Assembly: GCF_003261055.1 (NCBI RefSeq)
Contig: NZ_CP030074.1
Span: 310,001 to 374,000, forward strand
DNA: 64,000 nt
Direction: 5' to 3'
Source: Streptomyces cadmiisoli
Lineage (GTDB): Bacteria; Actinomycetota; Actinomycetes; Streptomycetales; Streptomycetaceae
Of the stretch, positions 62,476 through 64,000 are shown in pieces. The notes beneath the pieces are model-generated. The model saw only the letters and a program-made list of their open reading frames with translations, did no database searches and had not been told where the DNA came from. Positions within the stretch are counted from its first letter, which is position 1. Every line of letters begins with the position of its first letter. The position numbers and the translations under genes were made by a program.

Positions 62476-62675
62476 TAGACGTTTCCAATAACCGTCACAG
62501 CTGTCGCAGGTGAGATGACAGTCAGTTTCATGGTTCGAAAAACATCTGACCGAACGCAGCGATAGCCGCAGAGTCACAGAAATTAGATTTTCTCTGGCAT
62601 GCGTATCCTACTCCATTCCCGCGGGGGTGAGTATCTTTTAGGTGGATCGACTGAGCGAGTGAAAGGAATGGGGTC

Positions 62676-63090
62676 GTGAAGATAGCCGAGGTAGCGACTT
62701 TTGCTTCCGCAGTGGCTTTGGCCATTGGTGGTGCGCTGATGTCGGCCGGCCCGGCGAGTGCCGCAGGAGAACAATGCACCTCCGGGAAGGTGTGTATTCG
62801 GCACAACGGTAACTGGAGCGGTCACGAGCGGCACACGTTTCGCGAAATCTGCGTGTCCGCGGTTAATGGGTCCTGCAACCACCCGCCCCCGAACGACAGT
62901 GCGTCGTCGATAGCCAACAAGACGGGTAAGATCATCAACTCTGGGAGAACACCAACTTCGGTGGGCGATATGTTGAGGTGCCGACAAGCAGCCTGCTGGA
63001 CCTGACGCGGATTAGTCTCCCATCTACCACAACAACGGCACGTTCGCTCACTGGGGCAACTTCAATGACATGATGTCGTGGTTCTGTTAG
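62676..63090 (+). pseudogene. Peptidase inhibitor family I36-like secreted protein, frameshifted
   Basis: GTG 62676 follows AAAGGA. A signal peptide ends near ASAAG, followed by CTSGKVCIRHNGNWSG. The expected continuation is present but in other frames: LWENTNFGGRYVEVPTSSLLDL, then HNNGTFAHWGNFNDMMSWFC with a stop at 63088-63090. Frameshifts near 62940 and 63025 break the gene. Intact relatives are small secreted inhibitors of extracellular proteases. Confidence 0.65.
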
Positions 63091-63542
63091 CAAATTGCAA
63101 GATTTGACGGTATAAGATGCGAGTGCCTCATGGCACCACACTATAACGGTCTGCAGAGTCTTACGGCAGACCGTCATAACAATTTTCTAGAAGTGCTGCG
63201 TCAATCCTCGAGGAGGTTTTCGGGCGGCAATGGGCTCAAGCAACGATCTTTGATCTTTGCTGTGACTGCTGATCAGTTCGTTCGATACCGTGGTTATGGG
63301 TGGGGGCCCTGCTGAGCACGGGCTACACAACTCCACTGGACAGCCTGGTATCGCGAGGTTGCCACGCTCTAAACAAAGCCAGAAAAAATGACACACGCAG
63401 CCTCTTAAGTCTCTTTATGACGGATTCGGCGGCTATATACAGGTTCGCCTCTGTAGCGACATCGCAGCGGCAGCGTCTGAATCCCTAACGTTTTCTATTC
63501 GAGTCCCGAAACTCGAAACCGGGCGAGTTGGGGACTTCAGAC
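63091..63542. other. Gene-free stretch upstream of the SARP gene
   Basis: About 450 AT-richer bases. I see no gene or strong terminator. The promoter of the SARP gene is expected here; no clear heptameric SARP-binding repeats stand out. Confidence 0.5.
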
Positions 63543-64000
63543 ATGCTAGCCATTAGCGAGTTAGGTAAACGGATTTTGAGCACCCGCACGGCATTCCGAC
63601 GCGAAACTAATCCGCACATCGACTCCGAAGATTCTGAAAAAGATGCTACGCGGTATTCCGTCCTCGGTTCACTTGTGATCAAAATAGGGGGCAATGCTCT
63701 GCCCCCAGGGCCGCCACGCCGACAGGAGCTCCTGGGCCTCCTCATCATGCGCCCGGGGCAAGTGGTTCCCGTCGACCAGTTGGTCGACGAATTGTGGGGA
63801 GAATGTTTGCCGCTGCGCCCGACGGCATCTCTGCATACGTACGTATCTAAGCTTCGCAAAACACTTGCTCTGTCTGGCAACGGTGAATATGTCACAAATG
63901 GTACTAACTTCCAGGATAGTGTGCTGCGATTCTCCCCTCGCGGATATCAACTCATGGTCGACCCAGAGAGTGTGGATTCTCACGTATTCGAGCGCAAGGC
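63543..64000 (+). CDS. SARP-family transcriptional activator (partial, runs off right edge)
   Basis: ATG 63543, preceded by GGGGA, opens a frame that is still open at base 64000 (152 codons seen). The region YSVLGSLVIKIGG through the C-terminal RGYQLMVDPESVDSHVFE is the OmpR-type winged helix of Streptomyces antibiotic regulatory proteins, with LLGLLIMRPGQVVPVDQLVDELWG and TASLHTYVSKLRKTL as the DNA-binding helices; a bacterial transcriptional activation domain should follow outside the window. An N-terminal extension of about 45 residues precedes it. Codon 7 is TTA (63561-63563), the rare leucine codon read by the developmental bldA tRNA. It may control a neighbouring cluster to the right or the cluster at 29-47 kb. 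Confidence 0.85.
   Translation, partial: MLAISELGKRILSTRTAFRRETNPHIDSEDSEKDATRYSVLGSLVIKIGGNALPPGPPRRQELLGLLIMRPGQVVPVDQLVDELWGECLPLRPTASLHTYVSKLRKTLALSGNGEYVTNGTNFQDSVLRFSPRGYQLMVDPESVDSHVFERK

Noticed and set aside
63485..63895. Minus-strand 136-codon frame at the right edge
   Set aside because: It lies antisense to the SARP DNA-binding domain, whose plus-strand translation matches a known family; the minus frame has no motif.

Overview
The window is actinobacterial chromosome, almost certainly Streptomyces. GC is very high with G/C in third codon positions, GTG and TTG starts are common, and the gene families (GH15, TAP-type hydrolase, class 3 lipase, GH109, SARP) and insertion-sequence types are typical of that genus.

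Layout. (1) 1-20.4 kb is ordinary accessory chromosome. It holds a class A PBP-like glycosyltransferase with a degenerate transpeptidase domain, coupled to an ECF sigma factor and a membrane protein. It continues with an SDR/TetR divergent pair with visible operators, an MFS exporter and GH15 enzyme, a secreted TAP-type peptidase, a lipase facing a secreted PI-PLC-like enzyme across a shared terminator, a Tat-exported GH109 enzyme with a DeoR-type repressor nearby, an M48 protease and a zinc alcohol dehydrogenase. (2) 20.6-28.9 kb is a junkyard of mobile elements: an inverted DUF6745 remnant, an IS607-type recombinase with a nonsense codon, a frameshifted IS701 transposase, an IS5-type element with an antisense passenger gene, and an IS1380 element carrying a group II intron. 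(3) 28.9-46.9 kb is a compact, somewhat lower-GC biosynthetic gene cluster in two divergent arms. The left arm (minus strand) encodes a cobalamin-binding-type radical SAM enzyme, a Gfo/Idh dehydrogenase, a beta-lactamase-fold protein with Cys in place of the catalytic Ser, a glutamine-dependent asparagine-synthetase homologue, a citramalate synthase homologue, a CaiB-type CoA-transferase and a P450. The right arm encodes a second Gfo/Idh protein, a 20-residue peptide framed by two hairpins, a PaaK-like adenylating enzyme, a three-gene ABC exporter and an S-adenosylhomocysteine-hydrolase-like protein. There is no PKS or NRPS. I do not recognise the pathway, and it is the best candidate here for an undescribed system. 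(4) 46.9-57.0 kb is a nested transposon stack: IS630 split by ISAs1, then IS110, IS4, IS3, IS30, and an IS5 element whose transposase is interrupted by a second group II intron. (5) 57.0-64.0 kb has a small secreted protein ended at the IS5 boundary, a secreted lysozyme/amidase-type wall hydrolase, another IS5 copy, an IS1380 remnant, a lipoprotein, a broken I36-type inhibitor gene and the start of a SARP regulator that runs off the right edge.

How the cluster might work (inference): citramalate synthase and the CoA-transferase could make and activate a branched acid. The P450, radical SAM and dehydrogenases would tailor it. The AsnB and PaaK homologues would make amide or ester bonds, possibly on the small peptide as a scaffold. 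The ABC system would export the product. IS elements on both sides suggest that the cluster has been mobile or is being eroded at its edges.
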